Assembly: GCF_020520425.1 (NCBI RefSeq)
Contig: NC_079490.1
Coordinates: forward strand, 5,022,001 to 5,086,000
Source: Spinacia oleracea
Taxonomy: Eukaryota; Streptophyta; Magnoliopsida; Caryophyllales; Amaranthaceae
DNA length: 64,000 nucleotides
Reading direction: 5' to 3'
Shown here: piece after piece, positions 12,703-24,147 of the stretch
Position numbering within the stretch: the first letter of the stretch is position 1
How the letters are laid out: every line of letters starts with the position of its first letter
Program-made: the position numbers and the translations under genes
Notes under the pieces: generated by a model
Databases searched by the model: none
Told to the model about the DNA's origin: nothing
What the model saw: only the letters and a program-made list of their open reading frames with translations

Positions 12703-13464
12703 CCTCTCCGCCCTCAGTGGAATAGTGGGACCACCTTTTACTAATTAAAAAGATGCATTTACACTACTGTCTCCTGTTTGACCATTTATTTATTAATTAA
12801 AAAATGCATTTGCATAAAAAAATGCCATGTGATGCATCCAGTTGTCAGCCCACTATTTACTCTTTTAGTTTTATTTCTTGACCCACCATTTTCTATATAA
12901 TGTAGTATTTATAAAAGGTAATTATAGTCCACTTACCAGTATTCCATATACGAAGTACTTTATGCTAAAATATGAAGTACAAATGCTAAAATATGAGTTT
13001 AAAAGTTTAAAAAACGACTTATGTTAGTTTTTTTAAAAAATTAACACCGCGAAATCCGCGATCCGTTATACTAGACCGTTACAAGCGGTTTCCGCGACAA
13101 CGCGACCGCGACCACGTTTTTTTTCCATGGTCAGTTGTTGACAGACCTAGTCATCTTTCAATTCCCTGGCCTATAGGTTTATGAAATTTGAGCTGTCTGA
13201 CCCTGTCCGCTACGGCACTCTACCTATAGTCATACACCAATTCAACTATGTCAAGGTCATCTAGGCCTACCCAATTCTTTTTATATCGTACAATAATTGA
13301 AGAAAGTTTTGTAGACTAGTGCCAAGTGCCAACTGCCAAGTACTTTGCACTCATTTGTTGGACAAATTGAAATTTCGGATGTCCTACCAAATTGTGTCTT
13401 GACTTTTCTTTATGGTCTTCTTTAGTCAATAGGAGTTATGTATGCATCTTTTAAAGTGGAATAG

Positions 13465-13512
13465 ATAAGCCTCCAACAAGGTTTTCATATATAAGCCTCC
13501 AACAAGGTTTTC
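13465..13512 (+). promoter_or_regulatory. TATA-like box in a 26-bp tandem duplication before WAK copy 2
   Basis: The unit ATAAGCCTCCAACAAGGTTT occurs twice (13465 and 13491, period 26). The junction creates TATATAAG (13488-13495), about 61-68 bp before the start codon of the second WAK, a fitting position for a core promoter with a very short leader. Promoter function is inferred from position. Confidence 0.5.
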
Positions 13513-13555
13513 CTAGGAGTACTGAAAATTTGAAAATAAATTTTGAGTTGAAAAC

Positions 13556-16500
13556 ATGCATCTTTCATGGCTTCTCCTCTTACTCTTCTCAGTGAGTGCC
13601 GCCACATTGGCTGGCACTGACGCTTTGATAACACCGAAAAATATGATCACAGCAGCAAAAACCAGCAAACCAGGTTGCCAACAGAAATGTGGTAACTTAA
13701 CCATCCCGTACCCCTTTGGCATTGGTCAGAAATGCTACTTTTCAGGTTCATTTGGCATCATATGCAACACCTCCTACAACCCTCCTAGAGCCTTCCCTGT
13801 GATAGCCTGGGGTTGGGACATCTTCGATATAACCGAGACCCAAATGGTGATCCGGAATTCCGGGGTAGCTTCAAGTTGCCATGATTCCCAGAAGAATCTG
13901 AGCTCTAGCAGTACAGGGTTGTTAGATATGTGGGGTTCTCCCTTTACTGTATCAAGCACTGCAAACAAGCTCACGGTCATTGGCTGTAATGATTATGCAG
14001 TGTTTGGTGGTTCTGGAGATGATGCTGCGAAATATCAAAGGGCTGGTTGCATTGCCATGTGCAACAACCGAGCTGAGCCTGTAGCAGGTTCTTGTCCAGG
14101 ATTGGGATGCTGCCAGACGTCTCTCCCACTTGGCTGGAATTGGCAAGGGTTCTCAATTACTCTATTCAGTGTGGAAGATGGTCAACTAACGACAATAGGC
14201 AAAAGTTTATCTGATCAGTCTTGTAGTTATGCTTTCTATGCTAAAAGTGGCAGCTTCATCTTCGGCGGGGCTTCTGATTTAGTGACTAATAATACCGATG
14301 ATGTGCGTAACAGAATTATGGAACAAGTTCCTATGGTGCTCGATTGGAACGTACAACTAAAGATTTCTTGCAACCAAGTGAAGATAAATTCAACTAGTAA
14401 TCCATATCTTTGTCAGTCAAATACCAAATGTGTTGATACTGCTGAGGGAGGATATCGATGCAGCTGTCTCCCGGGCTACGAGGGAAATCCTTATCTTCAA
14501 CCTGGTTGCACAGGTTAGTGTTTATTGCCATACTTTTATTATTTGGTAAATGTTCAATGGGAAGTACAAAAGCCAATTTGGTTACTAACAAGATGTTTGG
14601 TTTCTGCTTTACTTTTGCATAGACATCAATGAGTGTGTTTCTGGTCCAAACAATCCATGTTACATGACTTGTGTTAACACTCCGGGGAGTTACAAATGCT
14701 CCTGTGCTCGTGGATATGTTGGTGACGGATTAAAATCTGGGACCCGTTGCATATTTGTTAACAAGAGGGCGGCAAACCTCATAAGAATAACTCTTGGTAA
14801 TCTCTCAATCTATTTTATTTTTTTAAAAGATGAAAGTAGAACATGTTTTCATTTTGGAAGTGACACTTGATGAACAATGATATCCTCCATCAAGGAAGAT
14901 GTACTCCCTGCGTTTTCAGAATACTGCAACACTTGTGGTTGTGCTTAGTTTCATGAATGTTTGTGGGTAGTACGGAGATCATCATAATTACTATCATTAC
15001 CCCAATGCCTCAAAGAGGCTCCCGCAACAAGCGGGGTAAGGGGGGGGTCGGACGTACACAACATGAAAATAAATAAAATAATGTGCAAGTGGAGTTAGTG
15101 ATGGATATTTTAATTGTTTGTGCGAGAGAGAAATAATGAAGAATTGGTGCAAGTGGGGTAACATGGAGAAAGAAACAATAAAGAATTAGTAGTCTCTTGC
15201 CAAAAGAGAAAATATTGCAAGTATTCGGAAATGGCCGAAAGAGGCAGGTGTCTCAGCAGCACTACCCATAAGACCCTGCTAAAAGGATCTTACTTCTTCC
15301 TTAATCTACATCTAATTTGAGCACCTAGAACCATCATGCTCTTGCTTTTAGGGGCAGATAGATGGTCAGCTTAGCTATGAATTTGACATGACACAGGCCC
15401 GACTTGTGGCCTATCACGTCATTCCATTCCCTTAGATGACTTTATGATTTTATTAATAAACTAATTTCACTTCACAGTGATTTGCAAGTATTCAGAAATG
15501 GAGGGAGTATCAATTAGTTTTACTACTAAAAACGGCTTTGCGATTAATGAACCTTCTAAGCCAAAAATATACGAAGTACTAATCAACTAGTAATTCTAAT
15601 GTGTGTTTGTTGTGAGCTTTACAGGACTAGGCTCATCCTTGGGAGTAATAGTTCTACTCCTTGTTGCTTGGTGGTTTTCTACTATAATCAAAAGGAGAAA
15701 GATTATGAAGCAAAAGGTTAAATACTTTAAGCAAAATGGCGGGTTACTATTACAAGAACAAATGGCTACCGATGACAGTGTCGTGGCAGCAATCAAAATG
15801 TTCACCATTGATGAGTTAGAAAAAGCCACTGACCATTTCAATCAAGATAGAATTCTCGGAAGAGGAGGTCAGGGAACCGTTTATAAAGGAATGCTGAGTA
15901 CAGGAAGAATCGTTGCCATAAAACTGTGTAAAGTGGTTGATGAAGTTGGAGATTTTGTCAACGAAGTGCTCATCTTATCAAAAATCAACCACAGGAGTAT
16001 AGTGAAGTTATTAGGGTGTTGTTTGGAAAACGAAGCCCCGTTGCAAGTTTTCGAGTTTATCCCCAACGGGACGCTCGATCATCATATTCATAGTCCAAGT
16101 GCCGAATTTCAAATCACTTGGAAAATGCGGTTGCAAATTGCTTCTGATACAGCCGGAGCCCTTACTTATCTACATTCATCTTCTTCTATTCCTATTTTCC
16201 ATAGAGACATTAAATCTTCCAACATATTGTTGGATGATACGTACCGGGCTAAGTTATCGGACTTTGGGACATCGAAAACAGTTGGTATTGATCAAACCCA
16301 TGTAACTACACCTCAAGTTATGGGAACATTTGGTTATATGGATCCGGAATACCATTTATTAGGTCAGTATACTGAGAAAAGTGATGTTTATAGTTTTGGT
16401 GTTGTTCTTGTTGAGCTTTTAACAGGACAAAAGGCAGTACGAAGTGCACTTGAAGAAGAGAAAAGCTTGGCATCATGGTTTCTTTCTCATATGAAGAACC

Positions 16501-16817
16501 CTCGTTTGCTCGATATTATAGATTCTCGGGTCTTACAAGAGGATTCGAAAGAAGAATTCCTGATTATTGCTGAAATTGCAGAGAAATGTTTGAACCAGGA
16601 CAGAAACAGTAGACCCACCATGAAAGAAGTTCTACTTGAGATCGAAGCAGTTTTGTCACTTCATTTGCCACAAGCCAACGAACAAAACTGGCCAAAATCA
16701 GAGCAGATTTTCAGTGGATCAATAAGTGATGGTGTTGTTTCAAGTTCTACCGCGTTTTACTTGGAAAATAGCTCTTTGAGTTCTGCTGAAGTATCCTTGT
16801 TATTCAACTCTAGGTGA
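13556..16817 (+). CDS. Wall-associated receptor kinase, WAK copy 2 (3 exons)
   Basis: Exons 13556-14513, 14623-14796 and 15625-16817 give 774 aa. A short leader peptide (MHLSWLLLLLFSVSAATLAG) is followed by the pectin-binding domain ([17 protein letters not shown]), an EGF module (CVDTAEGGYRCSCLPGYEG), a Ca-binding EGF (DINEC...CVNTPGSYKCSC), a TM segment (VIVLLLVAWWFSTII) and a kinase with [24 protein letters not shown] and GYMDPEY. The kinase keeps all catalytic residues. In the activation segment the copies otherwise read HVTT-x-V, but this one has Pro-Gln (codons at 16311-16316), one residue more. The ectodomain is closest to WAK copy 3 (shared [29 protein letters not shown]). Intron 2 holds a 604-bp Stowaway-like element. 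Confidence 0.93.
14904..15507. mobile_element. Stowaway-like MITE in WAK copy 2 intron, with nested insert
   Basis: 604 bp between TA dinucleotides (14902-14903, 15508-15509). Left end CTCCCTGCGTTTTCAGAATA and right end the complement of CTCCCTCCATTTCTGAATA. An internal copy of the right end (around 15215-15232, 'ttgcaagtattcggaaatgg') shows that roughly 250 bp is a secondary insertion or duplication. The segment near 15000-15050 ('cctcaaagaggctcccgc...gcggggtaagg') resembles a widespread plant SINE-type repeat (recall only). Confidence 0.7.
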
Positions 16818-17008
16818 TTCAGTTCAACTTGTGCATTATGTTCCTGTAAAAGCAAACTCTTGCAACTTGTAAAAGGCAGGCCTGGCCCGGCCCGACCCAG
16901 CCCTGAGGGGTGAATGGAAGGGCGGCCTCCCATGGCCCCCGAAGTAAAAGGGCCAGAAATTATACAAGCCAAGTTATAAGTAATATACATGAAAAACCGA
17001 GACATTAC

Positions 17009-17266
17009 GGTCAAAGGACCAACTCGAAGCCCCAAGATTAGGTTTATACTCTATCACGCCCATTCACATGAAAGCCCTTTGGGCTTGAAGTGTGGATGCA
17101 GCATAGACCTCTTCATACCCAGCGCGAAATATACCCCTTAGGGGTAAGTGAGATTTGAACCCATGACATTTGCGTCACGTTGGCTCTAATACCATGTCAA
17201 AGGACCAACTCAACCATAAGCTTAAGCTGATGGTTGAAGCTCTAAGATTAGTTTTATACTCTATCA
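17009..17266 (-). mobile_element. TRIM (terminal-repeat retrotransposon in miniature)
   Basis: A 258-bp fossil LTR-kin element read on the minus strand. Direct terminal repeats of about 72 bp (17195-17266, 5' repeat) and about 48 bp (17009-17056, 3' repeat) share TATACTCTATCA and TCAAAGGACCAACTC. Immediately inside the 5' repeat lies a primer-binding site (complement of 17182-17194, TGGTATTAGAGCC) matching the initiator Met-tRNA 3' end type. Both flanks carry the 5-bp duplication ATTAC (17004-17008, 17267-17271). There is no coding sequence, as is normal for TRIMs. Confidence 0.85.
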
Positions 17267-17280
17267 ATTACACATAAAAC

Positions 17281-17400
17281 GTTGGTGGCCTAGTTAGTTG
17301 AGTACCATTTACTTTTTGGCATGGAGTACGGGTTCGATCCGCAACGCTTGGAAGTTTTACTCATTCTGTTATTTAACTTGATTTTCTACACTCTCCCCTT
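17281..17400 (+). mobile_element. tRNA-derived SINE head
   Basis: Contains an internal polymerase III promoter pattern: box-A-like TGGCCTAGTTAG near 17287 and box-B-like GGTTCGATCC near 17331, spaced like a tRNA gene but without a clover-leaf. It is followed by a T-rich tail. The exact right end is not clear. Confidence 0.5.
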
Positions 17401-18574
17401 TAGTAGATTTTTAGTTCTGATTTTCTTTGTTTCTTTTGATATCTACTCGTAAGAGCTCTAGGATAGAGAGGTACGACCTATAGAATTGTTCCTGTACAAG
17501 TGTGGTCGTTTTGATATCTACTCGTATCAACTTCTTATTTAATTATACTTCCTTTTTATGGGTTCTCTAAATTATTATTAGAACATTCTTTTTGCATGAC
17601 TAATTGTTTAATGGCATTGTATATTTCTATTATGTTGTTAATATGGTGCAAATATGTAAAGGAGAACTAAATACACCCCAATTCTCATATGTAATACAGA
17701 CATATACATATGGTAGCATTTTAAGGGCTTACACTATGCATAAGGGCCTCTTTTATCAATGATTCGCCCAGGGCACCTAAAATGTCAGGAACGATCCTGA
17801 TAAAAGGTTATGTACTCAGAAGTCTAAATCACCATTCCAACAAGTTAGTCATCTTCTCTCTTCCAATTATTTACAGGAATTAGACTAACTGCGCGCACCC
17901 CCAACAATTTTTAAGAACAGTTATATATAGTAATAAATACTAAAATATATCACTAAATGCTACTTGCCTCAATGGTTATTTCTAGTTTATTTTCATGTAT
18001 ACTCCTTGGTTTAAGGTTCAAAACCTAATACCATACCTCTTTTTTTTAATTTCATTTTTTTCCTCGCCCCCCCTTATTTTGTTAGTTCCATTTTATTTCT
18101 CGCCCCCCCAACGTTGAATTCCCGGCTCCGCCATTGGTTAAAACGATGGTTGGAATTGTTCACCGTGTTTTCAATCTACAATGCAGGTGTGTTCACACCC
18201 AAAAAAAATACATACTTATCCAGGTCGTATGTTCAAAGTCCTTGTGGGCTAGTTGGGGCGAATTTTTCCTTAAAAATACTTAAATACAGCAAGTTACGTG
18301 ATTACGCTTGACAACTTTGAGAAAGATGCATGCATTACTTTTGAAAAATATTTGATTGACTTTAAGTGCTGCTAATTCCGGTAAAGATCATAAGAAATTT
18401 TAATATGATTAATTGTGGCCACACAGTTGTGATAGTCACTAACAATTAGGAGTTCAGGACCAATAATGTATCAATGTATGATTCTCCGAGAATTTAATAA
18501 TTCAAGTTGTCTTTTTTCATTCTTGTATTATGCACGTGGTTTTGTGAAGATGGCGATGAAAACTACTTCATGTA
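17401..18574. other. Gene-free spacer between WAK copies 2 and 3
   Basis: No gene, tRNA or clear transposon boundary seen. Contains short pyrimidine runs near 18028-18110 and many stops in every frame. Confidence 0.6.
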
Positions 18575-18903
18575 CTCCCTCCGTATTTATTTAAGGGATA
18601 CACCTGTATTTTCGGCCGTATTTATCTAAAAGATACACTTATCATTTTTAGTAACTTATCAATCCCATCATCTGATTAAATAATTTATCTAATACTTCTA
18701 TATCATATGTCCCATCACCCTATTAAACAAATAATTTCAAAACTACACCCTACACCCACCCCCTAAGATGTCATGGTCCCCACTTGTTTTACCTATTAAA
18801 ATATCTACCCAACCCCACTTGTTTTATTACTTTATTTCATTCAATTCTTTTTCTTAATACCCGTGTCCGGTCAAATGTATCCCTTAAATAAATAAGGAGA
18901 GAG
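18575..18903. mobile_element. Stowaway-like MITE (family also at 55674)
   Basis: 329 bp with ends CTCCCTCCGTATTTATTTAA and complement, between TA dinucleotides (18573-18574, 18904-18905). The interior (ATACAC...TTTTTAG.AACTTATCAA.CCCA, then CATGGTCCCCACTTG) matches the reverse complement of the 331-bp element at 55674-56004, so both are members of one family in opposite orientation. Confidence 0.85.
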
Positions 18904-19003
18904 TAATACGGAGTATAGATTATAGAATACAAAAACAAAAAAAAAATCATTGTATTCTTATTACTACTCCCTTTTTTTATTTGCACCCATTTTATAAGAA
19001 GGG

Positions 19004-19717
19004 TAGGGATGTCAATGAGCTGATACGCTCGTGAACAGCTTGTGAACAAGCTCGGTCAAAGCTCGTTCAATAAACAAATAAACGAGCTTGAACAAAAAAT
19101 TTAAGCTCGTTTAATAAATGATACTAGCTCGAACAGCCTAGTGTTCGGCTCGTTAAGGCTCGCGAACAACTCGTTCATGTTCGTTTCCAAGCTCGTTCGT
19201 GTTCATTTATAAGCTCGTTTAAAGCTTGTTCAAGCTCGTTTACATTAAATTTCTAAGAAAAAAATATGACAAATTTTTATTTATAAGTAAATATAAGTTG
19301 CAATTATTTTGTTAGATTTTGATTTTTAGGAGATTATAATTTATAAAATAGTATTAGTTAGTATACTGTGCTAACTTTTTATTTGGGTATGGTTATGTTT
19401 TTATGTTTTATAATTTTTTAAAATAATATTTCATTTATTAATATAATCATTTAAATTCGATCTTGCTTGTTTTTTAAGGTTTGTTTGTTAAAAACTCGTT
19501 TATTAAGGCTCGTTCGTTAATAGCTCGGCTCGGCTCGAGCTTGAACTTAAACAAGCTACTCGTGAGCTAAGCTCGAACAATGAAAAACTTAAATGAGCCA
19601 AGCTCGAACAGGAAAAAATGAAAGCTCGGTTAAGCTCGGCTCGAGCTCGGAAATTTCTTATCAAGCCTAGCTCGAACAGCCAAATACTCGGCTCGGCTCG
19701 GCTCGTTGACATCCCTA
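19004..19717. mobile_element. hAT-type MITE with perfect 8-bp duplication
   Basis: 714 bp from TAGGGATGTCAATGAGC to GCTCGTTGACATCCCTA, exactly complementary apart from one position, flanked by AAGAAGGG on both sides (18996-19003 and 19718-19725). Both ends are packed with GCTCG/AAGCTCG words (subterminal repeats). No transposase. The perfect duplication suggests a rather recent insertion. Confidence 0.88.
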
Positions 19718-19725
19718 AAGAAGGG

Positions 19726-20377
19726 GGTGTTCTTTTGGTTCTACCCTTCTATTTTATTCTATTTTTGGGTACATATTTGACTACTACATATTTATTTTAA
19801 CGCAGAAATGAAGATTATATTAAACTAACCCGTAGGCTTCATACTGTTTTTACACCAAAAAGGGCTTCATACTACTCCATACTTATCTTACAGTCTTACT
19901 TGTTTCTCTTACAATAATTACAGTCATCTCTCTCATCTACTTTAACCACTATACACATTATTTTCCTTCTTATATTTATTTTACTAAACCTCCTACAAAT
20001 AAGAGTACAATAATTGAGTACCAAAAAAATGAGTTCTTTGGTATTTTAGAACTTCCAATCACGCATCGCGTGCATTTGAATTTAAATAATAATGTAATAA
20101 GATTGAAATATCACCGCTTTCTAGTTTCTAGTTCTACTGCCAAAAATTTAAACTAAAAAAGAAAAAAAAAATCAACTAATTACACCTCGCCTAATACATC
20201 ACAATCTTATTCTTTATTATACAATCCAATCTGCGGTCTTCCCAAGGCCCAATCCCTGTTTCCTAGCACTTCTGGTGGCGGCTGCTTATGTGGGAACTCA
20301 TCAAATCATTCAAAGTCTTCTTTGCTTACTTATTTTAGTAATAATTTATCTGGGTATTATAATCATAAGTTTCTGAA
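19726..20377. other. Spacer upstream of WAK copy 3
   Basis: No gene. Includes an isolated palindrome CACGCATCGCGTG at 20060-20072 identical to the hairpin of the Helitrons further right, but with no CTAG terminus after it. Possibly a decayed Helitron end. Confidence 0.5.
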
Positions 20378-23300
20378 ATGAACTCAAAATTGCAAAACAT
20401 GCATCTTCTTCCATGGCATCATCTCCTCTTTCTGGCAATGGTTGCAACCACATTGGTTGTCACCACCGCTTCGATAACACCCAAAAACATGATCACAGCT
20501 GCAAACACCACCAAACCCGGCTGCCAACAGAAATGTGGCAACCTAACAATCCCATACCCCTTTGGCATTGGTCATAACTGCTACCTCGAGGAAGCGTACG
20601 CTATCATCTGCAACACCTCTTACAATCCACCAAGAGCCATACCTGTATCACAATACGGTAGTGACTTTACCGACATCTTGGATATAACCGAAACCCAAAT
20701 AACTATCCGAAACAATGCTGTAACCTCACGTTGCTATGATTCGGAGGGGAATGTGACCTCTGAAATACCCGGGAACTTAGACATGATCGGGTCTCCGTTT
20801 AGTGTATCGACTGAAAACAGACTTACAGTTATCGGCTGTGATGAGTACGCACTTCTAGAAGGTCAAGGCGTGAGTGCGACCTTAGAATCGGCTGGTTGCA
20901 TTGCTCTGTGCAATACAGAAGCGGTTACAAGAGGTTCGTGTTTGGGTTCGGGTTGTTGTGAAACACCCATTTTAGCAGCTGGTTGGCAAGAGTTATCAGT
21001 ACGGCTTTCGAGCTTGCACGACGGCATTGGCCGCCCATATGCTGACCAGCCAACTTGTAGCTACGCGTTCTTTGCACGGAATGGGAGCTTTGAATTTGGT
21101 GGGACTTCTGATATAACAGGTGCTGGTGGTGTTGTTCAGAATAGAATCTTGCAGGAAGTTCCTATTGTGCTGGATTGGAACATTCAACTGAATACTTCCT
21201 GCAGAGAGGCGAAACAGATGAATTCGACTGATAATCCGTACTTTTGTCAGTCTAATACTGAATGTTTTGATACTTATATGGGATACCGTTGCCGCTGCCT
21301 CCGTGGCTACGAGGGAAATCCTTATCTTCAATCTGGTTGCAAAGGTATGGTTAAGTTACAGCATAGGCAGAGTTAGTGTTTGTCATTTTTACTTGATGAA
21401 TAGAAAATTTCGAATAAAACTGATCATCTTGAGCCCGACCCGCTGGCCGGCTCGGCCCGAAAAAAGCTGGTATTGGGGCAGAAATTTTAGGCCCGGTTAT
21501 ATTTTCTTGGTGGGTTTTGGGCAACTCAAACTTGAATTTTAGTTATACACTTGACCCAATCCGAAAATGTCCCAAAATAGCGGGTTTTGGGTAGAAAAAA
21601 AACTGCCCGGACTTTTGGCATTGCCCAACATGATGGGCAAAAAAATTTGGTCGTGGCCCGAACCCAAGCCGACCTGCCTTCACGGAAGGCCACGTTTGGG
21701 CTGGGCCATGACCAAAATAAGCCCATTGTGGGGCCAGGTCAAACTTTCTGCCGTTTTTTGTGCCCAAAACCCGCTATATTGGTCTAATAATAGCGGGGGT
21801 TTTGGATCATTTTCGGGTCAAACTAAAATCGGGCCGGGTCAGAACGGGCCTGAAATCTGCCCAGAATCCGCTATTTTAGGAGCGGGCTCAAGATGATCCG
21901 GTCTAGAAATTTTCAATTTTATTCTTAACAAGGAACTTCATTTTCATCTTAACTTTTGTATAGACATCAATGAGTGCGCTGCTGGTACGAATAATCCATG
22001 TACCACGGCTTGTGTTAACACTGTGGGGGGCTACAGATGCTCTTGCCCTCGAGGTTATTCTGGCGATGGACAAAAGTCTGGGAGTGGTTGCGTACGGAAT
22101 CCGGATAAGAGCTCGTCAACCCTCAAGAAAATCACTCTTGGTAATCTCTCAGTCTGTTTATCTTTTGAGAAATTTTTTCATTATGTACCAGTCTGTTCTG
22201 TTTCTGTTTGAAAGATGAGAATATGAATATGCTCAACATTTTGGTAACAGGCACTAAACACTGGTGTTCTGTATATCAGGCACGCGCTGAAATTCTAATG
22301 TCTTTATGCAGTTTAAAGAAATTGGGTAGTTTAAATTAGGAGTCCGGATCCTCTATTCCAATTCATGACCCATCTACTGTCCCAACTTAACAAAATTGGA
22401 TTAATTTCATTTTTTGTGATGAAATTGGTGACTTGCTAGTTAGGATAGGGAGAGTTCCAATAAGTAGTAGATGATTTCTCATCAAAAACAAACTTTTTGA
22501 TTGATATTTATGAAAAAATCATTCTCAATAGGTAATTAAACCTCATTTTTCAAAATAAAATTCATTACTCTGTAAATGACAGCTAATAAGGTGGTAGGGG
22601 GTATGCATGGGTCAAAACATGAATAACTTATTTGTATTCTTTGTAAATAATCAAATTTTGTTGAGTTGGGACAGTAGATAGGACAGCAATTTGGAACAGA
22701 GGATCCGGATGCTTATATTAGGCAATATTTTGTTCACCTTATTTCCGTTTATTTCAGAAAAAATAAGTTCAGATAAGATAAGTTCAGGAAAAATAAGGGC
22801 AAATTATAACTACAATAAGTTTTGATAAATTCAGATAAGTTCAACTACTTTCAGATAAGAATGAAAATCAGGTGAATAGAGACGCACCTTTGGTAATCAG
22901 CATAATGAATTTCCAAATGTGTTTGTTTGTGAATTGCAGGATTAGGCATATCCTTGGGAACAATACTTCTGCTCCTTGTTGGTTGGTGGTTTTCTTCTGT
23001 AATAAAAAAGAGAAGGATAATCAAACAAAAGGCCAAATACTTCGAGCGAAATGGTGGTATGTTACTAGAACAACAAATGGCTACTGATGAAAGTGTAGTA
23101 GCAAGACTTAAAATCTTTACTGCAGACGAATTAGACAAAGCAACTGACCACTTCAACGAGGACAGGATCATCGGACAAGGAGGTCAAGGTACGGTCTACA
23201 AAGGAATGTTAAGCGAAGGGAAAATCGTTGCCATAAAAAAGGCGAAAAAGGTTGATGAAAGTCAGTTGGGAGGTTTCATCAATGAAGTGGTTATATCATC

Positions 23301-24147
23301 ACAGATTAACCACAGGAATATAGTGAAGTTACTAGGATGTTGTTTAGAAACCGAGGTCCCCATATTAGTTTACGAGTTCATCCAAAATGGGACTCTCTTC
23401 CATCATATTCATAACCCGAGTGAAGAGTTTTCTATCACATGGAGAATGCGTTTGCAGATTGCTTCTGATTCAGCTGGAGCACTAGCTTACTTGCATTCAT
23501 CGTCTGCTATTCCTATCCTTCATCGAGACATTAAATCCTCAAATATACTCTTGGATGATAAATACAGGGGGAAATTGTCAGATTTTGGGACTTCATTGTC
23601 GATTTCTATTGATCAAACTCATGTTACCACTCGAGTTATGGGGACGTTTGGTTATTTAGATCCGGAGTACTTTCAATCAAGTATGTTCACCGAAAAGAGT
23701 GATGTCTATAGCTTCGGGGTAGTTCTTGTCGAGCTTATAACCGGACAAAAGGCAATACGTGCTACATTGGAAGAAGATAGAAGTTTGACATCTTGGTTTC
23801 TTTCCCATATGAAAGACTCTCGTCTGCAGGATATTGTAGATTCTGAAGTCCTGCAAGAGGGTTCAGAAGAAGAGTTGCAGACTATTGCGAATCTTGCAAT
23901 GCGGTGTTTAAACTTGGATGGAAAGAAAAGACCCACCATGAAAGAAGTTCTGATAGAGATAGAGGGGGTAATATCACTTCATTTCCTTGAAAGAAATAGA
24001 AAGAACGGCCCAGAAACCGAGGAAACAGTCACCGGAAAAATCAATCATATGTATGAAGGACATGGTTATTCGAGTTCTAGCGCATTTTATAAAGAGAATA
24101 GCTCTTTATGTTCTGCAGAAATGTCTTTGTTATTCAATCCTAGATAA
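20378..24147 (+). CDS. Wall-associated receptor kinase, WAK copy 3 (3 exons)
   Basis: Exons 20378-21344, 21964-22140 and 22940-24147 give 783 aa. Order: leader (a hydrophobic run starts near residue 15; a second in-frame ATG at residue 8, [11 protein letters not shown], aligns better with WAK copy 2 and may be the real start); galacturonan-binding domain ([17 protein letters not shown]); EGF ([18 protein letters not shown]); Ca-binding EGF (DINECAAG...[12 protein letters not shown]); TM ([14 protein letters not shown]); kinase with [33 protein letters not shown]. All catalytic residues are intact. Intron 1 contains a MITE (21422-21898) and intron 2 two more inverted-repeat elements (22343-22710, 22734-22878). 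Only about 600 bp separate its stop from WAK copy 4. Confidence 0.93.
21422..21898. mobile_element. MITE in first intron of WAK copy 3
   Basis: 477 bp with 16-bp perfect inverted ends GATCATCTTGAGCCCG / CGGGCTCAAGATGATC. The interior is GC-rich and full of CGGG/GGCCC words, so it is open in several frames on both strands, but those frames are not genes. The flanks contain similar TAGAAAATT and TAGAAATTT stretches, perhaps a 9-bp duplication, which would suggest a Mutator-type element; superfamily uncertain. Confidence 0.7.
22343..22710. repeat. Inverted-repeat element in second intron of WAK copy 3
   Basis: Ends TCCGGATCCTCTATTCCAA and the complement of its right counterpart (GGAACAGAGGATCCGGA). 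A second paired block, CTACTGTCCCAACT with AGTTGGGACAGTAG, lies further inside. Arms of about 50 bp around an AT-rich centre. A MITE is likely; superfamily not recognised. Confidence 0.65.
22734..22878. repeat. Short MITE-like inverted repeat
   Basis: About 145 bp beginning TTCACCTTATTTCCGTTTAT and ending with a loose complement (AAAATCAGGTGAA). The middle repeats 'TTCAGATAAG' several times. It sits only about 60 bp before the kinase-exon acceptor. Confidence 0.5.

Larger units (their letters stand above)
11511..13149. mobile_element. Nonautonomous hAT-like element
   Basis: 1.64 kb with imperfect inverted ends (TAGGGTTGTCAA at left, complement of TAGGTCTGTCAA at right) flanked by 8-bp near-identical duplications GTCGTCTT (11503-11510) and GTCATCTT (13150-13157). 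Subterminal zones are crowded with CCGTTAC/CGGTT and CCGCGA words near both ends, as hAT transposase-binding regions often are. No transposase ORF is visible. A Stowaway MITE (12123-12367) and a foldback element (12453-12702) are nested inside. It lies just after the first WAK gene. Confidence 0.7.

Noticed and set aside
20060-20072. Palindrome CACGCATCGCGTG identical to the Helitron hairpin
   Set aside because: No CTAG end follows and no matching 5' terminus was found; possibly a relic, not callable.
21526-21896. Several overlapping open frames on both strands
   Set aside because: They lie within a GC-rich MITE in a WAK intron and are by-products of its CGGG/GGCC composition.
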